64,000 nucleotides of DNA from Diploscapter coronatus (GCA_964036155.1 OZ038422.1:84901201-84965200), one strand, 5' to 3'. Counted from the stretch's first letter, positions 1-13,609 are shown. Translations and numbers: made by a program. The notes: a model not told the origin generated them from the letters alone.

Positions 1-415
1 GAAGACCATCGCTGAGTGCCTCGCTGACGAGCTCATCAACGCCGCCAAGGGGTCGTCCAACAGGTAAACCAGGATTATTGTAGATTTTCGGAGGATTACT
101 GTAATTCTTTTGAAGATCACTAGTTTCCCTGCAAAATACACGAATTTCTAAAAGGATTACTGTAATTAGTTCAATATTGGTTTATTATTGATTTTGAAGA
201 ATATTTCACTCGTTACATTTTTGCTGAAAAGATAAAATGAGAATTTTTATGAAAATTAATGGGAAGCTTGATTTTTTAAACTTCAAGGTGAAAATATAAG
301 GTGGTTTTGAAGAAGATTACTATTTTATGCGTTTAATTTACAAACATTCGAACCTTACAGCTACGCCATCAAGAAGAAGGACGAGCTGGAGCGTGTGGCC
401 AAGTCCAATCGATAA
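1..415 (+). CDS. rps-5: 40S ribosomal protein S5 (uS7), 3' end
   Basis: Last two exons of a small-subunit ribosomal protein of the uS7 family, which binds the 3' domain of 18S rRNA in the head of the 40S subunit. The exon at 1-63 reads KTIAECLADELINAAKGSSN, then a GT-AG intron runs 64-360. The final exon 361-415 completes the very conserved C-terminus ending ERVAKSNR and a TAA stop. The 5' part lies outside the window. GC content of the coding parts is well above the surroundings, as expected for a highly expressed gene. An AATAAA-like signal lies near 584-600, and the next gene on the other strand ends at 781, so the two genes are tail to tail. Confidence 0.95.
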
Positions 416-780
416 AAGGCGCAAAAAACTCTGCCTCATAACCACCAACTGCACCACTCGGCACAAACGCGAAAATGCGGTATTTCGCATATACGCATTT
501 TTCGAGTTTCCGGCCAAAATGGTGACGTTTTTCTTTATTTTTTTCGTAAAAACTTGTTTTGTTTCCTTTTTTTGTTGGCAAAAATAAATAATTAAAAATC
601 GTTATTAACTTTATTTAAGAACGATTCAACTATGAGAATAACAATTCATAAAGTATCTGACGAAAAATACAAGCCCATGTAAATATGAAAGAAGTTCTCT
701 AAAGAACATTTGAAAAGTTAGCGTCAAGACGACACAAGAAAACCCAAAAAAAATGACATCCCTGGCGTTTACGATTTTAA
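416..780. other. convergent 3' UTR interval
   Basis: Interval between the rps-5 stop and the stop of the Tra2-like gene on the opposite strand. It holds the rps-5 3' UTR with AATAAA-like AT-rich sequence near 584-600. The open frames on both strands are short and show no family resemblance. Confidence 0.5.
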
Positions 781-3478
781 TTAATAACGCTCCGTCTTCT
801 CCGAAAAATTCGTAAGCGAAAAGTCGACCCTCACTTTGTAACCATCGATAACAGCATTTACCATGGCGGGAAGTGCCTGAAATGTTTCTTTCCAAATCTC
901 AGCCTCGCCCCTAGAAATTTGTAACCCCACACACTTACCAATTGAGCGTCCTCGACGTCCCGAAAATAGACGAACCCGAAACCGCGACTGCGATTCGAAA
1001 ACCGATCACGGATAATTTGAACCTAGAAAGTCGGCTTTAAACATTTTTAGCCCCCGCTCCCCTCACCTGTTCAACTCGGCCGAACTCGGAAAAGATCGAG
1101 TTTAGATCTCGCTCATTTGTAGAGGGATTCATTCCAAACACTCCGAGGCATCTGAAATTAGCATATTCATATATGCCAGTCGCTTTTCATCAGCTATCTC
1201 TCAACATGCGAATAGAGATTTAGCTTTTATTATCTTACTACACATACACGCTCGGCTTAGTTACTCTTGACTGAATATTCGCAGGGATAGCGCTAAAGAA
1301 AAAGAAGGAGAAAATGATAAAGGCGAAAAATCTGCTCCATTGACAAATCCTCTCTTTAGAATTAGCTATAGGGCAGATTTTGCGATCTTTATCGGAAAAG
1401 TGAACACGAAGGAAGAGAGTTACGGTAACTTACCGACTGGGCGGGGCGGTTCTTGTTGAAGACGCGTAGGTCGAAGGTCGACGTCTCAACGGCGAAGTAC
1501 GCCTGGGGGACCTCCTAAATTTCTCATTCTATAATTTGTTGATTTCACTCGAATTTCCAATAAAAGAGACGAAGCTAAAAGTTTTGGTGGGAAAAACGCC
1601 ACGCCCCTTTTTATCGAAATTCAAGTGAAAAGGGTTAATTTTTAATGGTGGGACTTTTCAAACGACGACGTCAAGAAAGTTTGTGGATGATTATAAAGAA
1701 CGGTCAATCGAATAGAAGAAAGGCCACTGATCAACTCTGTTAGTAGAAATTTGATAAAATCCCGACTTTTCACCGTGAAGACCAGTTTTTTCTAGTGAAG
1801 ATATAGTTGATGAGGTCAGCAAAAATCGAAAAAATCGGAATCTTTTTCTGAAACTTTTCCAAACGGCACTCTGATTCATCAACCGACACCGGAATTGGGC
1901 ATATGGATTTCGACCTCACCTAATCATCCATTTCAGTTCATTCACGACTTTTCTCTGATTTTTCTGACATTTTGCCTTTTTTGAAATTGCCACCGCCGCA
2001 CTTTTCAAATTTGCTCAAACTTAGGTCAACACTTTGATGGTGCGAATTCCTTTTCGAACCGAACCGCACGTTCTGCCTTTCATTCAATTCTTTTTGATTT
2101 TGCATGTGGCTAGTAGTTTTGCTCTCTCTGATTTCTGCCGGAACTTTTGACGATGTATTTGATGGGTTTCTGGACTTTCTGGGACCTATTCAGGACTTTT
2201 CTGGGATTATGCTCGATTTTTCTGGCTTATTCACCATCTCGCAGCCTCGAAGCCCTCGGTGGCTATGACGGTTGATCGTGGTCCGGTCGGATCCCTGTGT
2301 TCCCTGCCTCGTCGGCTGCCGTGACTCGCCGACCCGTTGCTTGTGTGACTATTGTAGTATCGCCTGGGTTCGGATGAGTTTTTCGGATGTTGCACTGCTC
2401 GTGAGCTGTAGCTCCCGCTGCGTGATCGGGTCCTTCTAAAATCGAATGAAAGGTGATATTCACAGAAATATTGGAACCTAGAACTAGACACTTTATATTT
2501 AGCCATATGATCAATAGGAGAATTGATATTCATAAAACTCATAGCAAAAAGGTTGATTTTCGTTGAATTTCATGAAACATAATTGACGCAAAAGTTGATC
2601 TTCATTCAAATATTGAATTTTAGATTTCTTAAGATTAATACAAATCTATCCATCGTCAAATTTGTAATGTTCAAGGACTTGAGTTTAATTTTTAAAAAGC
2701 TGATCTTCATGAAAGCAACCTTCTCTGTCTGCTGGATGACCGTGATTTTGCGCTTCTGCTCCTCCGTCTTCGACTTCTCCCCGTTGGAGGCGGTGACGGG
2801 GTAACTGATTGAGACGGGGATCGTCTTGGTCTTGATTCTGACCTGGATGTCTAAATTCAAAAAATTAGAAGCCCCTCTCTATTATAATAGAAGCCCCTCT
2901 TTATTATAATAAAAGTTTTTTTTTCTCTTTTTTAATTAAAATCTAGGGTTAGTATAGAAGCCTTCCCTTGAAAGAAAAACAATAATGAATATATAAGGTT
3001 TAAAGGGTTGCATTTTTAAATCTATAAACACATGAAGATCAGCTTTTTTACTTACGCTTCGAGCCTTCCTTGCTTGTCCGTTAGTTTCGGAAGGAATATT
3101 CTGTAGGAAGGCAATGATAGCCTCTTTATTATCGATCAGGAACTTGTGGATATCTGAAAATGTTATCTCTTTTTCAAAAACGATCTCCTTTTTCTGCAAA
3201 TTATGAGCCCTTGTCAAGTGAGTGTAAAGCCGGATCCGTGTTGGCTTGTAACTTGCACTTTACCTTGTGTGCAAATTTCTAAACTCTTGCTGACGCTAAG
3301 TTTTTGTAGGGCATTTGAAACCCGAACGGGGGAAGGCTTTTGAAACTCGATATATCACTTTGAGATTACCCTTATGACAAGACAACGATGATAAGGGTTG
3401 ACTGTAAAATGACAATTTTTGATCTTGAGAAAATGCCTTACCGCCAAATGTAAGTTCTTCAGCACATGGAGAATTCAT
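781..3478 (-). CDS. rsp-8: Tra2/RSP-8-like SR splicing factor
   Basis: Nuclear splicing regulator with an arginine/serine-rich N-terminus and one RRM, matching transformer-2/RSP-8. Inferred exons on the minus strand: 3478-3442, 3153-3056, 2850-2720, 2435-2235, 1511-1434, 1151-1067, 1022-939, 876-781, totalling 810 bases (269 aa). The RRM shows RNP2 as CLGVFGM, RNP1 as RGFGFVYF and the family ending GYKVRVDFSLT. RS dipeptides come from the exons at 2850-2720, 2435-2235 and 1511-1434; other frames of these exons look open but do not join to the RRM. The acceptor at 1512 (AGGAG) is unusual. The C-terminus stops soon after the RRM, with no second RS tail. A second possible first exon (3680-3669) ends in the same phase. 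Confidence 0.85.
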
Positions 3479-6400
3479 TCGTTAAAATATGGAATTTGAG
3501 ATAGTCTCTAACAAGTAGCAATAATAATTCGCCTCTATCTCACATAGAAAGAAAGATGATCTTCGCCAAATTTGCCTAATCTTTGGGGTCAAATGAGGTC
3601 TAATTTCCAATTTCTTATAAGACCATAAGATTCATAAGAAGAAATTTAGGCATTTAACAAATCTTACCTTCGGGCATGATGGGGTCAGCTACATCCCTCA
3701 TTGTTTGAATTTAGGGGTTTAGAATTTTATCGATCGGGTAAAGAAATCTATTTTTAGGAAGTAATTTTGGATTTAGTTTCAGACTTGAGAATCAAGCCCC
3801 AGAGTAATTTTTGATGAAGATCAGCTAATTGGAGTTCTTTACCCGTCAGAACTAGCAAGGATGAATGATTTTGAAGGATATATCTTTGAAAGAGGCTTTA
3901 AGAAAGGCGAAAATTACAAGGCAACTGAAATATCACTCTGAAATTAGAGAAGCTAGAGTATAAAAACGAGGGAAATAGTATTGAATGTGAGAGAGCCAGA
4001 GAGCCAGACGAAAAATTGTGTAATAAGTCGAACAAACCTCATTGTGCGGATCCCTTTTTCTCTTCCTTGATTTTCTGCGTCTTTTCCGCTCTCTTCAAGA
4101 TCAACACTTTCTCTCAAAGTGAAACTGATTTTACCAAAAAAAAACCGGAAAAAATGGGCCTGCGTTCAGATTTTGAACTCGCACATCGAAAATTCGTGCG
4201 TAGGGGAAACAGATTTTTTTTTTTGCGAAATTGCACTTTTACTTGAGAATTGATGGGTGATATAGATGATAAATTTATGATACCTGGCTTGAAAAGTTCC
4301 GGATTGCCAGAGGGTGGGCTAAACTCTAGAATAAACAAGCGAAAAATTATAGTGGCTCACCTACTAGACCTAGACTTCGGGTCCATATTTTTAATGGTTA
4401 CTATTAAATCTTGGAAATCCTTGGGGAGTTTGGGTTCCAGGCAACGTACAAATTTTGTTCTGATTTAGGAAAAGTCGAAAAGCCTGTTGCTTTGATTTTA
4501 TATTGCTTTGTGTCTTTTCTCCAGGGCAAATATTATTCACTCTTTTATTGTTTTCGATAGGATCCTCATTGCATGATAGTGAAGGGAAATTTCAAATATA
4601 TTAAAACTCAGAGACAATAGAAAGACGAAAATGTTAATCGATATTTAAAAAAATGCATTTTTTAAAAATAGTTTTTATCATATATATAATATCATTGAGA
4701 TTAATTTTCGAACTATGATATTTAAAATTGCATGGTAATTACATACGCAACATATGCCATAATATTAATCTCAAAAGCATATGCATGTTAACCTATATAA
4801 AATTAAAAGATAACTAATAATTACACGTTGAAGAATATCACTCTAAAATCTCATACTACATATCTTTAAAGCCAAATTAAACAACTACATTTAGAGCCTG
4901 AAAAGATAATCAATTACATGCAACATTTCGCGATTTGTTAATTGCATGTTAAGGCATAGGGTCTCTTGAAATCCCATACTAGATATATGTCTTCCCGCTT
5001 CTTCTGATGAAGCCCGCAATCAACATCAGTCAAATGGACTCTCATTGCCTTCTCCCCATTGCAATGCACTCTTTGACGGTTAGAGTATCAGAGAGGCAGA
5101 GTGTGCTTAAACACTGGAAGGTCAAACACGCAGGGGATGCGAGTGACACGAGGCGCCCACACCCAACCGATCCTCCGCATCAATACTCCATTTAATTACC
5201 CTAATTTGTATATTTTTAAATTTTATATACTAGACGGTTTTTAGATTTCAAATTGCCTATCTCTCCGGCTTATATAATTTAAATATCATATATATTTTAT
5301 ATTTAAATTTAAATATATCATGTGCTATTATATATGCATGAGTATATATATTTAAAATATGCTTGAAATTTTCAGAACATTGTAACTTTTCTTGCCTTTC
5401 CTTTCCTTATATAATTGCCCAATTATCTTTGAGTCTCTTGTCTTTTGGCCATTTTTCCATTCATTTTGTCACATGCATTGAACGACCTTTGTTTCTTTTC
5501 TGACTCTAAAAATTCCATACTATTCTATTTCTCTATATATTTTTCCCTCTTTCATTTATCGATCGATATACAATGCACTGCTTTTTCCAAGGATCTAGAA
5601 AATATTCAGACTTTCTTTCTCCAGCTATTTTCTATGTGTTGAGAAATAGCTTAAATCTATATCACGTTCGTTTTTTCCAGGGGTATTCTTTATTATGTGG
5701 TGAAAAATTCTATATCTTCTTTAGTCATCTCGTAAACTTAACTATCAATTCCCTGAAGAGTTTTTGAAGATTCATGAAGTTCTTTTGAAATTTAGGCGAA
5801 AAATGTACTCTCTCGAAATTCTTATCTTTCATATACAAAATATATGCCTACGTTCTGCCCTTTATTAATATACTTTGAACTTTTGTTTGGGAGTATTTAG
5901 ACTTTAGTCTATGTCTTATATGCTATAGAATACACTTCCGAAACTAGCTGGCCTAATTTTTCCCTCAAAAATGTTATAAGAATGCGAAGTTTTGGGATTA
6001 ATACATAACCATAGCTACGGGGAGCGCGAAAAATAAGAATATGGCAAAGTGGTTCGGAGTAAAAAAGTCGAGGCCAAAGTAAGGCGCGCGTGGGCTAAAT
6101 ATTATAGCTCTGAAAGAAAAAATAATAAAAGCCTGGGAGAAATAATGTTTCATGGGAAATATTCTAAGAATGCGCTAAAAGTCATGTATCGATTTGCCTT
6201 ATAAAAATCTATTATTATATCTGAGATTTAAATGATTTTTTAAAGGTATATCCAAATGTGAATTGAATATTATATAACATATAATATGTCAAATGACAAC
6301 TGCTATATGACAGAGGATGGGTGTCTTCCCCACACTATTTCTTCCTACTTTCCTTAACTATAGACTCTGTCCCCTCCGTCCTGTCATATAATAACTGGCA

Positions 6401-9127
6401 TCCAAAGTTTATATTTAAATATAAATATATTATTAAAAACATTGTTACATCACAACTATATACATAAATTCCATTGAAATATCCACTTTATATATCTCAT
6501 GTTCGCCTCAGCTAATCTGCCCCCTTCTGTTGGATATCCTCTTCTTAAATCCCCTATTTAATCCTTAAGTTCGTCAAGTTTTTTCGAGTGGGGGAAGCTA
6601 ATTCCTCTCGATATCTTCTACATTCCAGCAACATTGTCGACTCGACAAACTTAGCCAATCGAATTAAAGACTCTCGAATTTCGTGGATTCCTTCACTAAT
6701 TTCAACCCAATCGCACCAAGTCCGAATCTGGATTATCTTAAAGTACAGCCTCTTTCTTTGTCTTATTTCCATAATTTAAGAGATTTACCTTCAGTTAAGA
6801 GTAAAAAATCTGGTGTTTTATGATATTCACGCCACAAATAACGTGATATGGCTAAAATATACTTTAATATCTGAAATTTTATTCGGTCCTCATTATTATT
6901 TTTTATTATATGCATGACTTAGGTAATATCAAATGACTGAAAATTTGTACTCTTCTAAAATTAGGAAAAAACCGAATTTGAACCATTTACCATTTTCATT
7001 TGGCATTTCCTACGTCGACTATATTTCATACCGACATTTGTCTGTGAAAACTACAATTTGTATATACCACGGGATAAGATTTACGACGCTACTTCGCTAT
7101 ATGAATCAGAATTCTATATATATAAGGAACTACGAATCTAGCGGATTTATGAAATCCCCAACAATTCCCTTATCTTCAGTCACAAGACACCACGCCCTAG
7201 TTTTTCCCTTTAATATTTGTTCTAACTCTTGAAAATCGGTATTTCGCAGGTCTTTTCTTTGAATTATCATCGATTCAATTTTTTAGGTCTTACATAAGAT
7301 TTTCCCCGAACTTACCTATTTTCAAAACCTGTATTTCCGATTTTATCTAAAACTTCTGAATTACGCATTTTTCATATGCAATGTCGTGTCATGTTGATAT
7401 TATCTTCAAGAATAACGTATTTTTCTCTTCAGGAACCGATTTATTTTTATTCCTACTCGATGATATTATGACCAGAAGAAAAATAGCATCATCGTCCATA
7501 TTATATTCGAGTTACTCAGTCCTATAATATTGCAGAGATACAACATAATAAGGTAAACTATTCTGTATTTAAAGATCGCGCATCATTCTAACAACATACA
7601 CACATTGAGTACCCATGACGTTATTACACACAATTTTAAGTTGCAAACATCTCAGCTTGTTTTCGCTCTACCATTTTAATTAATGAAGTAATCGAGAAAT
7701 ATTGATTTCTTGAGAGTATTCTAAACGCAGATGATTTTGCATTAAATATAAATACTAACCGGAATTAGTGTATGACACTCATACTCTAATTTCACCCATT
7801 ATATAAAGCTCAAGTTTTTGAAACGCAGGGCTGTCAGAAGTTTGAAAAATTAAACTTGAGCTTACTTGAACTGAAGAATTTTCGCGATCGAACTTGAACT
7901 GAACTGAACTTCAAGCAAATTCGAAGCTCAGTTCCGACAGTCTTGTTGAAACGTTTTATTTTTATTTTTATTTTAATATATTTTAAATTTAATTTAAGAG
8001 CGTATTTGCGTAAATTACGTTGTTTTAACGAAACACATTTTCGCGTGATATAGGAAATATTAGAATCACGAATATGTCCAATTAGTGTTGAAGCGAAATA
8101 GTATTCGAATTTAAGATAGGGAAAAAGAAAAATAAAGTGAAAGAGTACACAAGCTAGGTATATAGAGCTCCATGTGAGCTAAATCTCATCCCCTCTCAAA
8201 TCCCTGTCACACCCTATTTTCCAACATTTTTCTAAATATAGCCCAATTTATATCGCCTGAAACTTGAATATTATTTTGAACTTAAATATTCAAAATTAAA
8301 AAAAATTGAATATATACATATTCTTTTTTTCGTTGTTTTCAAATATACTCCAATTTATATATTCTGAAACTTGAATATAGTTTAAATCTCGAACTAAACT
8401 TGAATATATCTTGGTTCTATGATGATATTTAACTTTTAAATCTTTAAAAAATGATATAATTTAGTAATTTTCACATGACATTTATTTCTAAAAACCGACA
8501 ATTTCCTAAGAGCCCTTTTTTCGAAAATTTCTCCACCTCTAAAATTCCCATATATAGTCGCTTTCAAAGTCTAATCATTTTAATGAGTTCTCGGTTACTA
8601 GTTAATAATCGTTCTTCTGTTAATAATTTTAGTTGCAGAAATTTTCTATTTTTTCTTTTTCGCACTCTTCAGTTTCGATTATCTCTACTTTCGATGTCAG
8701 TCACTTCAACATAATTGGTTGTCGACTAGAAGGGAAATTCATAGGCCTAAATATCATTTAAACGCGAGAGAGTCTAGAGAACCAGAAAATTAGCTAAAGA
8801 ACAAAGTTCAGAGAGAAAATGACAAAATAGCATATATTCTAAAGAGAGTCCGAAGAAAGTGATTATCTCTAGAGAGTATTTAAAAGCGAGAGAGTGAAAA
8901 GATGCTCGAACACCCCTCATTTTAGAGCACACGCGTTTTTGCTTTAATGGAGTTTTAGCATCCCTCTACCTAAATTCGAAATAAATTCATTTTAGTCCGA
9001 ATTGCTTAATTTAAATCCCAAATTAGCTCCGCCCAATTTATAGTTTTCTTTAGCATCATCCGCAAAAATACCTCCCGGACTTGTAAATTCGGAAAAGGCC
9101 AGCTGTAAGAAGGTCAAAAAGTTAAGC
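3479..9127. other. long AT-rich divergent intergenic region
   Basis: About 5.6 kb between the 5' ends of the Tra2-like gene (-) and arr-1 (+). The first kilobase may hold alternative 5' exons of the Tra2-like gene: 3680-3669, and a lysine-rich open stretch near 4040-4150. The rest is AT-rich with no convincing coding exon. A GC-richer block at about 5050-5190 stands out. At 7820-7950 there is a run of repeated AACTTGA/GAACTGAA motifs between CTGTCAG-like ends, which looks like a decayed inverted-repeat element. Promoters for both flanking genes should lie here. Confidence 0.4.
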
Positions 9128-12121
9128 ATGGGCGAGGAAGATAAAAAGGCTGGCACAAGGTAAAATTTAGTAGTGATTATTTTATTTAGCATATAAGCTA
9201 GACTATTAAAATTAACTTATTTTTTCTTAGGCATAGATATTTTAATTTATAATAACTATAATATGATGATTGAGTTTAAATCAAGCATTTTTCTTTAAGG
9301 GTCTTCAAAAAGACGAGTCCCAATGGTAAAATCACTACGTATTTGGGGAAGCGAGATTTCATAGATCGTGGTGACTATGTAGATTTGATAGGCAAGATAC
9401 CATTTTTACCACTCTGGTAACCATATACCGTTTTAGATGGCATGGTTCTAATCGATGATGAGTATATCAAAGAGGGCAAGAAAGTCACCGCTCATCTGTT
9501 GGCGGCTTTTCGCTACGGTCGAGAAGACTTGGATGTTCTTGGATTGACATTCAGAAAGGATTTGATTTCTATGCAATATCAGGTGAATTTCAAATGAAAT
9601 ATAAGTATTTAATATTTAATATAAAACATTAAATTATGGTATCTAAGTTTAAATTGGAGCAGTCTAAATGTATGTAATTGGAATGCGAATTTTAGGTCTA
9701 TCCTCAAGAACCAGATCAGCCTGAAAGACCGTTAACAAGACTGCAGGAGCGACTAAAGCGCAAGCTAGGCGGAAACGCGTACCCGTTCTGGTTTGAAATC
9801 GCTCCCAGATCAGCTAGTAGTGTCACTTTACAGGTATTAGTTTAAATAAAATCAAAATTCAAACATATTATCGTTTAATCGTATATGATATCGTATTTAA
9901 AATAATAAATTAAATTTTTTAAAAATTTTAAGCCCGCGCCGGGAGATACGGGAAAACCATGTGGTGTGGATTATGAACTAAAGACCATGGTTAACGGCAT
10001 GGATTGTTCGGTGGATAAGCCTAAAAAACAGTATGATTTCAAATTGTTTAAACTTAACTTTGAAAAACTTTTAAACAGTTATTGTCATTTAAAATTTAAC
10101 ATGTTTATATACAATTAAAATAAAAAATAATTTATTAAATTTAAAATACACCTAAAAGTTATTGTTGATGCCGAAATCTAGGAAGTCGAAAACGGGAGGA
10201 GAAAGAAGCGACTTTAGGCCACTTTCCCTTTTCGCGTCTTATTTCTCGATTCTTAACCACTAAAAATAACCGTGCACCACTTTGCACGCCTCGCAGATTT
10301 GAGCATCGAAAATATTAGTTTTAGCAACTCGGTTCGCCTCGCTATAAGGAAGTTAACATATGCACCTTGGGAAGCTAGATCGCAACCTATGGTTGAGGTT
10401 TCCAAAGAGTTCATGATGTCGCCTGGACTCCTACATATGGAGGCCTCTTTGGATAAGGAGGTAGTTTAATTTTATACCTAGAAAATATGGCTTAATCAAA
10501 ATATTTAATTTAACGCCGAAATATAAGCAAATTAGTCATTATTTTATTTTAACGCCTGAATATAATCGAATTAGATAAGGTAGAAAAATTATTTGGTATA
10601 ATTTAATTTAATATCGCCTGAATATTCAATATTTAATATACCTGGAAATGCTTTAACAAATTTTTATCTTCAGATGTATTACCACGGCGAAAGCATAGCG
10701 GTCAACGTCCACTTGCAAAACAATAGCAATAAAACCGTCAAGAAAATGAAGGTAAAATTTAAATGTAGCGACTTTTTGTATTCCACACCCACTCTTTGAG
10801 GAGAGTAGTAGAGGAAGGAGGTAAGGGGAAAGAAAAAAGTGGATGTGAATGTAGAATACAAGAGGCTAAATTTACCTATTCTTAACAATTTAACTTTTAG
10901 GTTAGCGTAATCCAAGTAGCCGATATATGCCTGTTTACCACAGCGTCTTACACTTGTGAAGTTGCCAAAGTTGAAAGCAAGTATGCAATTTTTTTTTTTT
11001 TTATATATACATAATTTTTAGAATAAGCATCACTAACATTATGGCAAACAAATTTATTAAAAATACTAGACTTTAACTTTTAGAAGAAGAATAAAATAAT
11101 ATTTCATATATCCAAATTTTACATATCTTAATTTTAGCGAAGGTTTCCCAGTTGGACCTGGGGCTACCTTGTCAAAGGTCTATTCTGTCTGTCCTTTGCT
11201 GCGATACAATAAAGACAAGCGAGGACTTGCTTTGGATGGCCAATTAAAGCATGAGGATACGAATTTAGCCAGTAGTACGATGTAAGAAAATATTTAATTG
11301 TAATTTAAAATGTATACAAAATATAAAGTTCCATGGTTAATCTAAATTATAATATATATATATATATATTTTTTTTTTTTAATTGAAAGTTATTATAAAT
11401 TACATTAATCTAAAAGTTTTCGAATCGACGGAAATACCTCTCGAGAAAACCTTGGTATCGTCGTTCAATACAAGGTGAAAATCAAGGCTTCTATCGGCGG
11501 TCCGTTGGGCGGTGATTTAACCGCCGAATTGCCATTTACGCTGACACACGCTAAACCCGCTGAAACGCCCGATAAAAAGGTAAACAACTATTGTAAATGG
11601 TCGATTACTTGAGACGAAATAAATAAAAATTTCTATTCGCGCGCTATTTGCAGCACACTTTACGTTATTTTACATCGTATTCAGAAGAAAAGTTAAGCGA
11701 CTATTTGTGCATGCGCAATGCGCACTTTGCATATTCGAATTTGTGCATCATTTATTCCGCCTCAAGTTGTCGGTCGTAGATAGTATTTAATTTTAAGATT
11801 GCAATTCAAAATAAAATTTAGGACCGAGAGAGGTTACCATCGCTTATATCCCAGCCTGGTTCAGAAGCTAACCCATTGGATATCGATTTGATACAGCTGA
11901 ACGATGAAGGGTAGGGGGATATGTGAAAGTCGGGATTTTATATGTTCGGATATATGGGAATCCTGGGATATATGAATCTCGGATATATGAAATCCTTCAG
12001 GTGTAACCCGCTTGACGATGATGACTTCATCTTCGAAGATTTCGCTCGAACGAGAATGAAGGGTGGCGAAAATACCGAAGACCACCCCTCACCAAGCACT
12101 CATGATAACAGTCTGATATGA
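9128..12121 (+). CDS. arr-1: beta-arrestin
   Basis: Cytosolic adaptor that binds phosphorylated, active G-protein-coupled receptors, uncouples them and recruits clathrin and AP2. Twelve exons: 9128-9159, 9300-9391, 9437-9582, 9696-9833, 9933-10030, 10319-10460, 10674-10751, 10901-10980, 11138-11281, 11417-11579, 11822-11910, 12001-12121; total 1323 bases, 440 aa, close to nematode ARR-1. Family landmarks are [20 protein letters not shown] near the N-terminus, the N-domain ending at [16 protein letters not shown], and the C-domain with [13 protein letters not shown]. The tail keeps a clathrin-box-like LIQL and an AP2-type FxxFxxxR motif in FEDFARTR. The 45-base intron after 9391 starts with GC (GCAAGA). 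Introns 5, 7 and 10 each hold an inverted-repeat element, and exon 6 begins right beside one of them. Confidence 0.95.
10158..10318. repeat. family C inverted-repeat element, copy 1
   Basis: In arr-1 intron 5. Ends pair ATTGTTGATGCCGAAATCT with AGATTTGAGCATCGAAAATAT. The interior carries CCACTAAAAATAACCGTGCA, matching copy 2 in reverse. Its right end abuts the acceptor of arr-1 exon 6. Confidence 0.8.
10769..10866. repeat. family B hairpin, copy 1
   Basis: About 98 bp in arr-1 intron 7. TTTGTATTCCACACCCACT pairs with AGTGGATGTGAATGTAGAAT-like sequence at the other end around a purine-rich centre. Confidence 0.75.
11592..11785. repeat. family A inverted-repeat element, copy 1
   Basis: About 195 bp in arr-1 intron 10. 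Ends pair TCGATTACTTGAGAC with CTCAAGTTGTCGG. The interior CGACTATTTGTGCAT is shared with other copies. Confidence 0.8.
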
Positions 12122-13609
12122 CGTCATATTTAAAGGGCGTAGTGGCGTTATTTTTAGATTTATTGATTTTTAACGCCCCTACATCTTTTTTTCTTGGGTG
12201 TAATCACCGAGTAATTTATATCGCAATTATGATATTTCGAAAGTAGCATATCACCGCTCAAAATACTAAGAATGCTTACATGCCATTGCAATTCATATCA
12301 TTTTGGTACTTACGATTATTTTTGAGCATTTGTGCAATTTATTATATTCGAAATTCACGGAAGATTTCACAAATGTTTTATTGAGTGATACTTATTATAT
12401 TTTTGCATAGAATAACTTATTCTGATAATCCATACTTTGCATAGGCATTTCTAGAACACAGCTTTTACTCGAACCTGAATTTTAAATCGCACATTCCAAA
12501 TTTTCTTTTATTTTTAATACGAGCTTTCACTATAACGCGCGGAAATATACTCTGAGTAGATTATTTTGATTTTTAATTTGCGGGACATTTTTTTAAATGA
12601 TTGAACTTAGATCCAAATTTCTCAATATTTATATAGCCGACCTATATCAATGTAAATATTAATCATCGAATGTTTTATGCTACTATTTTTATTATTACTT
12701 GTACCCTAAATTGGGTAGCTTATATCTATATCTTCTCTTTTGCATCTTTCTAGACATTTTGGCAGCTCAAATTTGAATGCTTATTGAAAAACTAAAGAGT
12801 TAGATTCAAATTTTTCTCAATTGCGAATTCTATATCTATTATTGCTACAAATTCACTGATACAATATCATTAACACTGATGCTATTTTCAATTTGAATTC
12901 GATTTATTTTTGCCAATTAATAAAAAGTGACTATATATAAAGCAAACTTTTGCATGGTACACAAAATCATAATGCGAAGCAAACAAATCCTAAGTGGAAA
13001 ATAGAAGAACTAAGCTTCTATTTAGAATAAAAGACCTATAAATGGGCTACGTCTTTGGGATCAATTAAATCTCTAGGCGACTCTCTCGGTGCGTTAGGGT
13101 TAGGGAGACTATTATTTATTCCGATCTCAGGATTATCAGTCGGGCTATCAGAAGAACGGATCTAAATTTGCATTACCATAAACATAAATATCTATCTTTC
13201 AGTATTTAGATAAAACTTTAATAAAAGTCAGTGCAAGTACCATAAGTAATAGTGTCTAAGTCAGTCTAGAATAAGAGAAAATACACTATTTTGACTTCAA
13301 TATAATATTTGAAAATTGTTAAGTTTTTGGGAAAAGCTGGCGTGGAAAATTGTGTAGAATTAAATTCTGCACTACTTGGGCCAAAAATAAAAATTGAAAA
13401 ACCTAAACCCGAATTTGTTCCACGCCAAAATATGCCTGAAGCCAGTCTCTTATTAGGGACATTCTTATCTTGGACCTTGTATCGCGATTTGCGATTTAAT
13501 TGGCCCAAATCTATATAATAAAGATTTAATATATAATTTTGTATTTTGAGTTGTTTATATTTTACTGAAATAGATAAAATCGAGTTTATTAATTTATATA
13601 ATTCTAAAA
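12122..13609. other. convergent intergenic region
   Basis: AT-rich interval between the 3' ends of arr-1 (+) and the SLC9B-like gene (-). The stretch 13309-13518 is open on both strands but has no family resemblance and no splice support, so no gene is called. The arr-1 3' UTR must occupy the first part. Confidence 0.4.

Noticed and set aside
2231..2542. Alternative frame beginning MIIWLNIKC in the Tra2-like region
   Set aside because: Only the RS-encoding frame joins to the RRM exons.
13309..13518. Overlapping open frames on both strands between arr-1 and the antiporter
   Set aside because: No family resemblance, no splice context, and similar length is expected by chance.
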